Source: Pseudoalteromonas sp. 0303 (GTDB taxonomy: Bacteria > Pseudomonadota > Gammaproteobacteria > Enterobacterales > Alteromonadaceae). Taken from it: a stretch of 64,000 bases of DNA. Shown here piece after piece: positions 8,084 to 15,212 of the stretch. The stretch lies in assembly GCF_013349995.1 (NCBI RefSeq), contig NZ_JABVXF010000007.1:1-64000 (forward strand). The letters are read 5' to 3'. Position 1 is the stretch's first letter. Each line of letters starts with the position of its first letter. The translations under genes and the position numbers were made by a program. The notes under the pieces were generated by a model. The model had not been told where the DNA came from and did not search any database. It saw nothing but the letters and a program-made list of their open reading frames with translations.

Positions 8084-9111
8084 TGCAATTACCTCGGCAC
8101 TTAAGTTACTCGCGTTCGCTCTCACCTAGTAAAGCGGTGTTTTTTTATAAAACACCAGAGTCTGATTTTGAACCGTTACAAATAGAGCAAAATAAATTAG
8201 TTGGGCAAAAGTCAGGGTTTGGCGATGCGTATCAAAAGCAAGGTGAAGCTAAAAATTTAGCGCCACAAGATCTCGCTTTTGGTAACCCACAAACAATTGA
8301 TGTGTGCTACGTGCCTCCAACAGTAAATGAGGTATTTTGCCGTTTTTCACTAAGAGTTGAGGCTAATGGTATTGAGCCACATGTTTGTGATGATCCTAAA
8401 GTTATTTATTGGTTAAAACGTTTTTTTGAAACCTATAAAAAGCACAATGGCCTTAATGAAGTGGCAACTCGCTACGCTAAAAATATACTGATGGGCAACT
8501 GGCTTTGGCGCAACCGCCAATCACCGAATATTGACATTGAAATACTTACTGAACATACAGCCCCGATCATTGTTGAAGGTGCACAAAAACTAAAATGGCA
8601 AGGCAATTGGCAAAATAATCAAACAGCATTATTAACGTTGTCAGAAGCTATTCAAGAAGGGCTTAGTAACCCTCAAAATTATTGTTATTTAGATATAACC
8701 GCAAAAATTAAAAATGCATTTAGCCAAGAGGTTCACCCTAGTCAAAAGTTTGTAGATACTGTTGAACAAGGCATGTCATCTAAACAGCTTGCTTACACCC
8801 AAGTGGGCGATAAAAAAGCAGCAAGTTTAAACTCACAAAAAGTAGGGGCTGCGATTCAAACTATTGATGATTGGTATGAGGGAGGCTACAAACCTATACG
8901 CACTCATGAGTATGGCGCAGATAAGCAAATATTAGTTGCACACAGAACACCTAAGACCCATTCGGACTTTTATTCATTACTCCCGCGTATTGCTTTGCAT
9001 ATAAAGCACATGGAAAAGCATGGTTTAGAGCAAAGTGAAGCATCAAATGCAATCCACTTTATTGCGGCAGTTTTGATTAAAGGTGGCTTGTTCCAAAGGA
9101 GTAAAGCTTGA
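8083..9111 (+). CDS. cas7f: Cas7f, crRNA backbone subunit of Cascade
   Basis: A 342-aa Cas7f (Csy3)-family protein that polymerises along the spacer part of the guide RNA, six copies per complex. It is rich in lysine and aromatic residues, with segments typical of the family such as ATRYAKNILMGNWLWRNR near residue 127 and the conserved tail SNAIHFIAAVLIKGGLF. Its start overlaps the cas8 stop by one base and its stop overlaps the TTG start of cas6. Periodic base flipping by Cas7 is why every sixth guide position need not match, which matters for reading the terminal spacer. Confidence 0.92.
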   Translation: MQLPRHLSYSRSLSPSKAVFFYKTPESDFEPLQIEQNKLVGQKSGFGDAYQKQGEAKNLAPQDLAFGNPQTIDVCYVPPTVNEVFCRFSLRVEANGIEPHVCDDPKVIYWLKRFFETYKKHNGLNEVATRYAKNILMGNWLWRNRQSPNIDIEILTEHTAPIIVEGAQKLKWQGNWQNNQTALLTLSEAIQEGLSNPQNYCYLDITAKIKNAFSQEVHPSQKFVDTVEQGMSSKQLAYTQVGDKKAASLNSQKVGAAIQTIDDWYEGGYKPIRTHEYGADKQILVAHRTPKTHSDFYSLLPRIALHIKHMEKHGLEQSEASNAIHFIAAVLIKGGLFQRSKA

Positions 9112-9707
9112 AACGCTATTATTTTACCATTACTTATTTACCCAAAAATTGTGATGTAAGCCTTCTTGCAGGCCGTTGCATTGGCATTTTGCATGGGTTT
9201 ATGAGTTCACGCGAAATTAGTAATATAGGTGTGTGTTTTCCTAATTGGAATGAGCAAACCATAGGCGACCAAATTGCATTTGTATCGACAGATAAAAAGC
9301 AATTAACCAACTTATCTCAGCAAAGCTATTTTGAGATGATGGCTCATGATAAGTTATTTGGCTTATCAAAAATACTCGAGGTACCAGTAAACCAAAGAGA
9401 TGTAATGTTTGTTCGCAACCAATCAATAGCTAAAGCGTTTGTTGGTGAAAAGCAAAGACGGTTAAAACGCGCTAAAAAACGAGCTGAAGCCAGAGGTGAA
9501 ATTTACAACCCTGAATATAAGTTTGAGGCGAAAGATATAGGTCACTTTCATTCCATACCTGTATCAAGTAAAGCCAATGGGCAAAACTTTGTTCTTCATA
9601 TACAGAGGATTGAAAAAATAGAATCAATAAAAAGTCAGTTTAACAATTATGGCTTTGCTACAAATCAAACATTTCTAGGAACGGTCCCAGCTTTGAATAC
9701 CTTATAA
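9108..9707 (+). CDS. cas6f: Cas6f, crRNA-processing endoribonuclease
   Basis: A 199-aa Cas6f (Csy4)-family RNase that cuts each repeat 3' of its hairpin and stays bound to it. A histidine falls at residue 29 (GRCIGILHGF), the same number as the catalytic His29 of Csy4. An arginine/lysine-rich helix (RRLKRAKKRAEARGE, about residues 118-132) corresponds to the helix that reads the repeat stem. Translation starts with TTG, supported by AAAGGAG 5 nt upstream and by overlap with the cas7 stop. The CRISPR array follows 122 nt downstream on the same strand. Confidence 0.92.
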   Translation: MKRYYFTITYLPKNCDVSLLAGRCIGILHGFMSSREISNIGVCFPNWNEQTIGDQIAFVSTDKKQLTNLSQQSYFEMMAHDKLFGLSKILEVPVNQRDVMFVRNQSIAKAFVGEKQRRLKRAKKRAEARGEIYNPEYKFEAKDIGHFHSIPVSSKANGQNFVLHIQRIEKIESIKSQFNNYGFATNQTFLGTVPALNTL

Positions 9708-9743
9708 AAATTGCTACATAACATTAATAATATTTTCAATGAG

Positions 9744-9773
9744 TTATAAACTAAATAAAAGTAAAGGTATAAT
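9744..9773 (+). promoter_or_regulatory. Candidate promoter of the CRISPR array
   Basis: A consensus -10, TATAAT (9768-9773), lies about 56 bases before the first repeat, with a weak -35 (TTATAA, 9744-9749, 18 bp away). It would start the precursor RNA roughly 50 nt before repeat 1. No copy of the CTAAGA palindrome is present here, so array transcription may not share the Xre control of tniQ-cas. Confidence 0.45.
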
Positions 9774-9917
9774 CGTGTAAAAGTCATATAACGGTTTGAT
9801 AATTATAGAAATATATACTATAAATAATGGTGAACTGCCGAGTAGGCAGCTGAAAATTTGAACTGACCATGTGTCTTTTATCTTGTTGTGTGAACTGCCG
9901 AGTAGGCAGCTGAAAAT

Positions 9918-9950
9918 AGGCTTGGAAGTAATCAACCACAACTTGTGACT
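9918..9950 (+). other. Spacer 2, candidate private homing guide
   Basis: This spacer lies between a normal repeat and the atypical one, the position that in I-F3 elements encodes the guide for the chromosomal attachment site. Aligned without gaps to the conserved domain-IV segment of E. coli 4.5S RNA (ffs) starting AGGTCCGGAAGG, I count 20 of 32 identities; four of the twelve mismatches fall at positions 6, 12, 18 and 24, which type I-F Cascade flips out. ffs is one of the known I-F3 attachment sites. The remaining mismatches mean this is a hypothesis, to be tested against the host's own ffs. Confidence 0.35.
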
Positions 9951-9978
9951 TTTAACTGCCGAAAAGGTAGAGGCTAAT
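9951..9978 (+). repeat. Atypical terminal CRISPR repeat
   Basis: It keeps AACTGCCGA and a hairpin CTGCC-GAAAA-GGTAG (one G-U pair replaces G-C) but differs from repeats 1 and 2 in the first bases, the loop and the whole 3' flank (AGGCTAAT instead of CTGAAAAT). Cas6 recognition of the stem should be retained. It also sits one base further from repeat 2 than the standard spacing. Confidence 0.85.
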
Positions 9979-9982
9979 TAGA

Positions 9983-10010
9983 AAAACCCAGCAGAAGCTG
10001 GGTTTTATTT
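9983..10010 (+). terminator. Rho-independent terminator after the array
   Basis: A 10-bp perfect stem AAAACCCAGC / GCTGGGTTTT with an AGAA loop, followed by ATTT, begins 5 bases after the atypical repeat. It would end the guide-RNA precursor. The 215 bases between it and the stop of trpS contain no gene I can recognise. Confidence 0.85.
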
Positions 10011-10225
10011 TCATAGATAAATAGCTTTTTTCTTCGCCTTTCTGTGATGATTTTATGTGTAGATTTATGAAGACCTTATCAGTTCAAGTTCGTCAAAATA
10101 TTTTTTACTATTAGGATAATCTAAGTTTCCATATTATAGCTTAGCCACTATAGCGCAGAAAATATATTAACTTAAAGAAAGCATCTTGTTATCTAACGGA
10201 ACATCTCGACTTTCGACCTAGTGAA

Positions 10226-11248
10226 TCATTTAAGAATATTTAATCCAAAAATGTCTTTAACTTGAAAAAGAACTTTTTCCGTCTCTATTTGTGACTTTTT
10301 GCTCCCTGACTTTAATACCTCAATTAAAAAAGCTTTATCACTTAATAGCTCATTCCTTCTTTTTCTGATAGGACGAAGAAACTCTTGCAAGCACTCTTCC
10401 AAAACACTTTTTGTATACCCATCACCTAAACCTCCACGTTGGTAGTGCTCTTTTAATTGCTCCACTAAAGTCAAGTCAGAATGAAACGCATCTAAGTAAG
10501 TGAATACTACATTACCTTCAACGCGGCCCGGACTTTCAACAGTTAAGTGATTGGGATCTGTATACATTGATCGTACTGCCTGACGTATCTCTATTTCATT
10601 TGAGCCTAGGTTTATAGGCTTTCCATTTGACTTAGACATTTTACTTTTTCCATCCGTACTAGGTAGTCGTGAAGCCTTACTTAACAAGGGGTGGCATTCT
10701 TTCAACACACTTTTTTTAGCTAACGAGTTTATCTTTCGAACTATTTCATTTGTTTGCTCAATCATAGGTAATTGATCGTCCCCAACGGGGATTAGGGTAG
10801 CATTGAAAGCTGTAATGTCAGCTGCTTGAGATATTGGATATGTCAGGAAACCTGCAGGAATTGACCGTTCGAAACCTTTCTGATGGATTTCATACTTTAC
10901 GGTAGGATTTCTCTCAAGCCTAGCTATTGTTACAAGATTGCTGTAAAGCATTGTTAATTCAGCTAATGCAGGGAGTTGAGATTGCAAACAAATTGTTGTT
11001 AGCTTTGGGTCAATTCCAACAGCCAAGTAATCTGCGACTACATTCAAAATATTCTCAGACACTATGGAAGGATTATTGGCGTTGTCTGTCAACCCTTGCA
11101 TATCTGCAACAAGAATAGTTTGCTTATGAATTGACTGTAACTCAACTCGTTGTTTTAATGAACCAACATAGTGCCCCAAGTGTAAAGGTCCAGTGGCTCT
11201 ATCACCCGTTAATATTGTTTCTGCCTGTTTTGTGTGTTTGTTTTTCAA
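10226..11248 (-). CDS. trpS: Second-type tryptophanyl-tRNA synthetase
   Basis: A 340-aa class I aminoacyl-tRNA synthetase charging tRNA-Trp. The HIGH-type motif is GPLHLGHYVG at residues 20-29 and KMSKS (KSKMSKSNGK) lies near residue 200. The TGDRATGPLHLGH signature belongs to the auxiliary TrpRS clade rather than to the E. coli-type housekeeping enzyme. Residue 51 is Gln (VADMQGLTD) where the housekeeping clade has the His implicated in indolmycin sensitivity, so resistance to a Trp analogue is a reasonable inference. The start is TTG, with GGAG 8 nt upstream. A leader-peptide attenuator and an SD-masking hairpin precede it. It lies between the CRISPR array and the transposon right end, hence cargo. 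Confidence 0.93.
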   Translation of the reverse strand: MKNKHTKQAETILTGDRATGPLHLGHYVGSLKQRVELQSIHKQTILVADMQGLTDNANNPSIVSENILNVVADYLAVGIDPKLTTICLQSQLPALAELTMLYSNLVTIARLERNPTVKYEIHQKGFERSIPAGFLTYPISQAADITAFNATLIPVGDDQLPMIEQTNEIVRKINSLAKKSVLKECHPLLSKASRLPSTDGKSKMSKSNGKPINLGSNEIEIRQAVRSMYTDPNHLTVESPGRVEGNVVFTYLDAFHSDLTLVEQLKEHYQRGGLGDGYTKSVLEECLQEFLRPIRKRRNELLSDKAFLIEVLKSGSKKSQIETEKVLFQVKDIFGLNILK

Positions 11249-11254
11249 GATGAA

Positions 11255-11283
11255 ATCTCCAAAATAGAAGAGCTACTGGAGAT
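11255..11283 (-). promoter_or_regulatory. Hairpin masking the trpS ribosome binding site
   Basis: On the trpS transcript, ATCTCCA and TGGAGAT form a perfect 7-bp stem with a 15-nt loop, and the 3' arm contains the GGAG Shine-Dalgarno for the TTG start. The segment CTCCAGTAGCT on the 5' side can instead pair with AGCTGCTGGA in the upstream terminator stem (10 of 11, one G-U). Read-through RNA could therefore switch between masked and open states. Pairing is seen by eye only; no energies were computed. Confidence 0.5.
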
Positions 11284-11328
11284 AAAAAAGACCACATTCT
11301 TAGCTACCTTCCAGCAGCTATAGAATGT
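11283..11328 (-). terminator. Attenuator terminator in the trpS leader
   Basis: The trpS leader RNA can form ACATTCT...AGAATGT with an inner AGCTGC/GTAGCT stem and a TGGAAG-type loop, followed at once by a run of uridines (TCTTTTTT). This is an intrinsic terminator placed between the leader peptide stop (11346) and the structural gene, as in classical amino-acid biosynthetic attenuators. Confidence 0.8.
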
Positions 11329-11345
11329 AATAATCCTGCGCCGCT

Positions 11346-11399
11346 CTATTTAGAGCGCCACCAGATTTTTGATTGTGAAGTGAATAAAATCGTTTTCAT
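11346..11399 (-). CDS. trpS leader peptide with tandem Trp codons
   Basis: A 17-codon ORF reads MKTILFTSQSKIWWRSK, with two adjacent UGG codons at positions 13-14, then a stop. A GC-rich hairpin (GCGCTC/GAGCGGC) overlaps its end and the terminator follows 18 nt later. Ribosome stalling at the Trp codons when charged tRNA-Trp is scarce would block the first hairpin and favour read-through into trpS. The Shine-Dalgarno is weak (AGG about 12 nt upstream). The layout of leader peptide, pause hairpin, terminator and gene is seen in the sequence; regulation by Trp-tRNA or by a TrpRS inhibitor is inference. Confidence 0.8.
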   Translation of the reverse strand: MKTILFTSQSKIWWRSK

Positions 11400-11972
11400 A
11401 CTTTAAATATACCTAAACTAAGTTTGAATGCAATACCGTGTACTTCGAAAGTTTATCCGTTAATGCTTACCCATTAATGTAACAGGAAATACATTTCTAA
11501 AAATTATTGCTAGTGTTTGCGTAACTCAACAAAACTAAGTGTTGACTGAGCGATTTTTAATAAATATTCGTGATAGAGTATTAGAAGGGTAGTATTGGAA
11601 CAAACTATCATCTATCGAAAAGTTGGGCACTTACATTCTTCAGAGTTCTGGAAAAGGCATGCGCCATTATACCTTACCGCTAAGTCACTACATTGGTCGA
11701 AGATATCGTTGAACAAATTTAATACGCACATAACAAAATATTTAAGAGTGATTTCCAGTCTTTTGCATTTCTAGTTCAAGGTTGGAGTTCGTATTTAAGG
11801 TGAGTGGTTTAGGATTAGTGATTGCCTACCTCACACCTAAATGCAGCATTACCAAGGCTTTCTCGCTTCGGCTCTAAAACGATTTGTCCAAAGGCGGATT
11901 ATAAATATAACTCGCCTTTGCCCCATTATGAATTGGTACTGAAAATCAAAGCTCTATAAATAAGCCGTGCTT
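11400..11972 (-). other. Non-coding stretch between the trpS leader and the RloC-like gene
   Basis: I see no convincing ORF on either strand. It should contain the trpS promoter near its left edge, but I cannot pick one with confidence. An inverted repeat AAAGGCG...CGCCTTT (11890-11919) has no adjoining T-run and is not clearly a terminator. Confidence 0.5.
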
Positions 11973-14285
11973 TTATAAACCAGTAACGAATTGAAGTGTT
12001 TCCTGTGCGTATGATTGAACGGTTTGTAGATCTAAGCTTTGAATTTTTGTATCAAAACCATCTGCGTGATGAAACCCCTTAGAAAATTCATTAATTTTAG
12101 TAAGTTGGCTTATTTGGTTGTGTTTATCAAAGAAGTGACTACTTTGATCAGTCTCATCTCTAATCATCGTAATCATATTCCCTAGCCAAACGCCATCATT
12201 AAAATCTCTAGGGTATAAGAAGCGAAGGTGAGCTTCCAAAATAGGGCGAATAGAGCGAGCTACTTCAATCTTTGATTCATCTTTTGCGTCAGCAACAAAT
12301 TCATAAAGCTTATTATATTCTTTGTGGTAAGAGTGAAGGACGAGAGAGTCATAGTTGCTTCTCTCTATCATTCTACTAGAAATGTATTGAGAACTGTCAG
12401 CATTAAGAGGATCTGATTTTTTATATGACACAGAGATCTCAAAGCACTTGGTATGTTGAGATAATATAGAGTATTTCTGTATCTCTGATAAGAAAAATGG
12501 ATCGTGACTAAATACGATGGTTTGATAAGCGTTGTTAATTAGTTTTTCGATCTCAAAGATAGTTGCATCTTTGCGGTAGTTATCTAAGGAAGACATTGGG
12601 TCGTCTAAAACAACTATAGAATTGTCACAATTTGTCTTAGCAAACTTAGATAAGAAGAATGCTAGAGCGAGAGCAGATCTATCTCCGAGACTCAAAACGT
12701 GCTCAAAAATGTGTTTATTATCGTCCACATTCTCAACTGAAAGCTCTTTGTCGATAAAGGTTATGACATACTTAAGTCGAGTTGAACCGCCTTTACCTTT
12801 ATTGTCCTTATCAAGCTCTTTGATTCTTATCATAGAGTGAAAGTTTTTTAATAGCTGGTTGATAGAGTCTTTATGCTCTTTAATGCTACTTTCCTGTTCT
12901 ATATCAATTTCTTTTTTTAGTTTTTTGACTTTCTTAGTCTTGTCTTTTTTATCATCTGACAGAGACTTGTGATTATCCAAATCGTTTATTACAGAGGTTT
13001 CGAAGCGTTTCTTAGTTTCTTCAATACCGTCGATTTTGGCTTGCAATGCTTGAGAAGAGCCAGTTGCTAGTTCATTTAAAAATTTAGTGACTTGCTCGTT
13101 AAACTCTTCCACTTGTCTGTTGTACGCTGAGAAATCAACCCCATCAAATAGTTTGCCTAATAGTTGGTTGAATTTAGATAAATCAGTTTCTAACAATAAA
13201 TCCTTTTTCTTCTCTTTGATCAGGTTGACACACTCAAGTCCGATTGATGTTGATAATGAATTAAGGTATTTGAAGTCATATTCAAGAGCGAAGCCTTGAA
13301 TGCGATCTGACCAAGTATTGGTAATCTCATTATTAAATTTTACTATTGCTTCTAAATCTTCAATCTTACTACTAATGGCATTTACTTCTGATTCGAATTG
13401 TTTACTATCACGCTCAAATTTATCACTAGCTTTATTGTACGAATCACTAATAAAATCCTGATACAAAAGAAAAATTTGCGAGTTTGCAAGGGGTTGAGCG
13501 CAAAAAGGACAATTATCTGATTCGTTTATTAGTTGAGTGCCAGTTTCAATCCATTTAACATCACGTTCCTTAAGGTTATTTGTAATGTGCAGCTCCACTT
13601 TTTCTTTTGCTTCTTTTGACAGGCTCTCGATGCTCACTTTGAAGAAATTTATATCTAAATCAGGCTTAGTTAGAGTCAAGGGAGTGAGGTTTTTACGGCT
13701 CTTGTAGTGTTCAGCAATTTTCAAATCTAGGATTTGAGCTTCAAGATTTGCAATTTCAGCATCAGCATTAGGAGTAGCTTTTATATCACGGATTTTTGCA
13801 ACTGTTTTGCTGGGAAATTTCGTAGTAAGTCGCGTATCAATTGGGCTTAGCTGAGAGTTGATAGTGTCAATTTCTGCCTTAAGCGCATCAATCTCTTGTT
13901 CCTTTAATACTGATACTTTACCTAATGAAAATTCATAATAGTTGGTAAGTTGACTACGATCTTTAGCATTGGGAATATAAAGATTACTGTCAATGAACTC
14001 TTGGTTGAATACCTGGAAATTGAACGGCGTTTGAAGCGAGTTTAGCGTTACATTTGCACCACCTATTCGAAGAGATAGAGCTGTGATACCATCAGACTCT
14101 AAAGGCTTTAACGCTTCTATAGCTGCTTTGTTGTTTTCATTTATAAAAGTAAAGATCTTACTTAAAGTAGACTTACCAGAGCCGTTGCGCCCGTAGATTA
14201 AGTTGAGCTTATCAAACCCTTGAGATAACCCTCCTTTATGTTGCCATTGCTTGATGTTTTCAATTTTTATTATTTTTTCTAGCAT
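11973..14285 (-). CDS. RloC/PrrC-like AAA_13 ATPase with zinc hook, putative anticodon nuclease
   Basis: A 770-aa ABC/Rad50-like protein. Walker A is YGRNGSGKST near residue 31-40. A long coiled coil contains the zinc-hook motif CPFC near residue 257. The signature LSLGDRSALA is near 532, Walker B VVLDDPMSSLD near 558, and FSHDP near 590. The C-terminal part has R-PIL-E-A-H near 682, fitting the Arg-x3-Glu of the PrrC/RloC tRNase active site, with candidate histidines about 33 residues later (SSHFFDKH). Anticodon nucleases of this family cleave tRNA on DNA damage or phage attack. No hsdRMS genes accompany it, as is common for RloC. The tRNase activity is inferred. Confidence 0.75.
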   Translation of the reverse strand: MLEKIIKIENIKQWQHKGGLSQGFDKLNLIYGRNGSGKSTLSKIFTFINENNKAAIEALKPLESDGITALSLRIGGANVTLNSLQTPFNFQVFNQEFIDSNLYIPNAKDRSQLTNYYEFSLGKVSVLKEQEIDALKAEIDTINSQLSPIDTRLTTKFPSKTVAKIRDIKATPNADAEIANLEAQILDLKIAEHYKSRKNLTPLTLTKPDLDINFFKVSIESLSKEAKEKVELHITNNLKERDVKWIETGTQLINESDNCPFCAQPLANSQIFLLYQDFISDSYNKASDKFERDSKQFESEVNAISSKIEDLEAIVKFNNEITNTWSDRIQGFALEYDFKYLNSLSTSIGLECVNLIKEKKKDLLLETDLSKFNQLLGKLFDGVDFSAYNRQVEEFNEQVTKFLNELATGSSQALQAKIDGIEETKKRFETSVINDLDNHKSLSDDKKDKTKKVKKLKKEIDIEQESSIKEHKDSINQLLKNFHSMIRIKELDKDNKGKGGSTRLKYVITFIDKELSVENVDDNKHIFEHVLSLGDRSALALAFFLSKFAKTNCDNSIVVLDDPMSSLDNYRKDATIFEIEKLINNAYQTIVFSHDPFFLSEIQKYSILSQHTKCFEISVSYKKSDPLNADSSQYISSRMIERSNYDSLVLHSYHKEYNKLYEFVADAKDESKIEVARSIRPILEAHLRFLYPRDFNDGVWLGNMITMIRDETDQSSHFFDKHNQISQLTKINEFSKGFHHADGFDTKIQSLDLQTVQSYAQETLQFVTGL

Positions 14286-14693
14286 TTAGAGTCCTTTCTA
14301 TAGTTACTGGTTTTATTGAAGCCTAAGTTTTCCTATCTTAAGTATCCAATATTAGCTGTTATTAAATCAAAAAAGTATGAGGGAAATGAAAAATAAATGA
14401 TGCGAATCAGTTTCTGTCCAAAAAAATAGCTGAGCGAACGTCTGGTTTAGCCTCAAAGTAGACATTTAGAGTTTTAGTTACCATTTTTGAGGCGGGTAGA
14501 TTTTAGTGAGTAATAAAGTTGTGTAACAAAGTAAGGTGATGCTTTTTAATATGAGGTAGAAGTGACTTTATTGAATCTAGATTAACTTAGTTCATTAAGT
14601 TTAGTTTCTACGCTTTGCTAGTGGAATATATTTGCATTCCATTTTTTTAGAATCTTCCTTGAACCTCTTAACAAAAGTAATCTTTGGGCATTT
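14286..14693. other. Gene-free stretch upstream of the RloC-like gene
   Basis: About 400 AT-rich bases that should hold the promoter of the RloC-like gene. I find no credible ORF, RNA gene or repeat here. It leads directly into the candidate transposon right end. Confidence 0.4.
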
Positions 14694-14797
14694 TATGCCA
14701 TTATATGCTTCAATATTATGCCAACTTATACTTCACTTGTGCCGTTGTAGCTCAATGAATTCGTATTCAGCTATGTCAACTTATACTTCAAACAACA
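14694..14797 (+). mobile_element. Candidate right end of the Tn7-like I-F3 transposon with TnsB-like sites
   Basis: Three same-orientation copies of a 19-bp element occur: 14694-14712 (degenerate), 14717-14735 and 14772-14790 (TATGYCAACTTATACTTCA). The last is followed by AACAACA ending at 14797. On the reverse strand this reads TGTTG...ATAAGTTGA. From memory of the Vibrio Tn6677 end (TGTTG...CCATAA...TGATA), 15 of the first 22 positions coincide without gaps. Tn7-like ends start with TGT and carry several directly repeated TnsB sites, so this is the best candidate for the element boundary; TGGGT (14798-14802) would be the target duplication. The left end is outside the window. Confidence 0.55.
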
Positions 14798-14902
14798 TGG
14801 GTGACTTTCTTCATTTAAATTCCATTTTAAAGCTTTCTTTAAACTCTTTTTTATTCTGTATTAGTTAAACTCAACTTTAAGTATGTTTTTTTAAGTTATC
14901 GA
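14798..14902. other. Short flank between transposon end and RAYT element
   Basis: About 100 AT-rich bases. If the right end is at 14797, a homing protospacer should begin about 48-50 bp away, near 14846. I see no match there to spacer 1 or spacer 2 on either strand, so the present position is not explained by either guide. Confidence 0.4.
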
Positions 14903-15024
14903 GACATCCACTTTAGAGTTATCTAGACACCCATATTAAAAATGTGAACTTCGTTTTTATGTACATGATTGATTTGAAGGAGACTCTGTTAATCAGGTAC
15001 AGGTTATAATTATTAAGACACCCA
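14903..15024 (+). repeat. Left GACACCCA repeat cluster
   Basis: Holds GACATCCA, GACACCCA and GACACCCA at 14903, 14926 and 15017, each preceded by T(A)-rich CTA/TAA. They run in the opposite orientation to the right-hand cluster. The 188 bases from 15025 to the transposase stop contain no gene. Confidence 0.65.
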
Positions 15025-15212
15025 ATAGTAGGAGTTTTTAATAGCTAACTCTAAGAGCAACTAGTTTAGTCGCTCAAAATTAATTAACTAAATAAATCTA
15101 TACATCAAAATGTTATGTTTACAAGATTTTGTAGGGCATTGCCTGAATAGTACCTGATTTCGGGCAAGCTTAGTCCAAAGGCAGGTTACTTTAAACATTT
15201 TCGAGTTTCAGT

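Larger units (their letters stand above)
9830..9978 (+). CRISPR. Minimal type I-F CRISPR array: two standard repeats plus one atypical
   Basis: Repeats 1 (9830-9857) and 2 (9890-9917) are identical 28-mers starting GTGAACTGCC and ending CTGAAAAT, with the type I-F hairpin CTGCC-GAGTA-GGCAG. Spacer 1 is 32 nt (9858-9889); spacer 2 is 32-33 nt (9918-9949/9950). The third, degenerate repeat covers about 9951-9978. There is no adaptation module, so the array is not expected to grow by itself. The arrangement (one or few ordinary spacers, then a spacer bounded by a diverged repeat) is the hallmark of I-F3 transposons, which keep a private homing guide there. Confidence 0.95.

Noticed and set aside
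9744-9941. A 65-codon minus-strand ORF over the CRISPR array
   Set aside because: Its peptide contains the translated repeats twice (FSCLLGSS) and is only the array read backwards.
9830-9978. Interpretation as an ordinary defensive type I-F CRISPR system
   Set aside because: No cas1, cas2-3 or adaptation genes are present, and tniQ is the first gene of the operon.
10226-11400. A T-box leader controlling trpS
   Set aside because: No T-box sequence or specifier loop is visible; the tandem UGG leader ORF plus terminator explains the region better.
11890-11919. AAAGGCG/CGCCTTT inverted repeat as terminator of the RloC-like gene
   Set aside because: No T-run follows on either strand and the loop is 16 nt.
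14632-14868. A 78-codon plus-strand ORF
   Set aside because: It runs across the candidate TnsB sites and transposon end, has no ribosome binding site and no recognisable protein pattern.
14984-15006. ACTCTGTT...CAGGT..CAGGT, resembling part of 4.5S RNA, which would be the expected attachment gene
   Set aside because: The match needs an insertion, the conserved GGAAGGAAGCAG core is missing, and the flanks do not fold like ffs.
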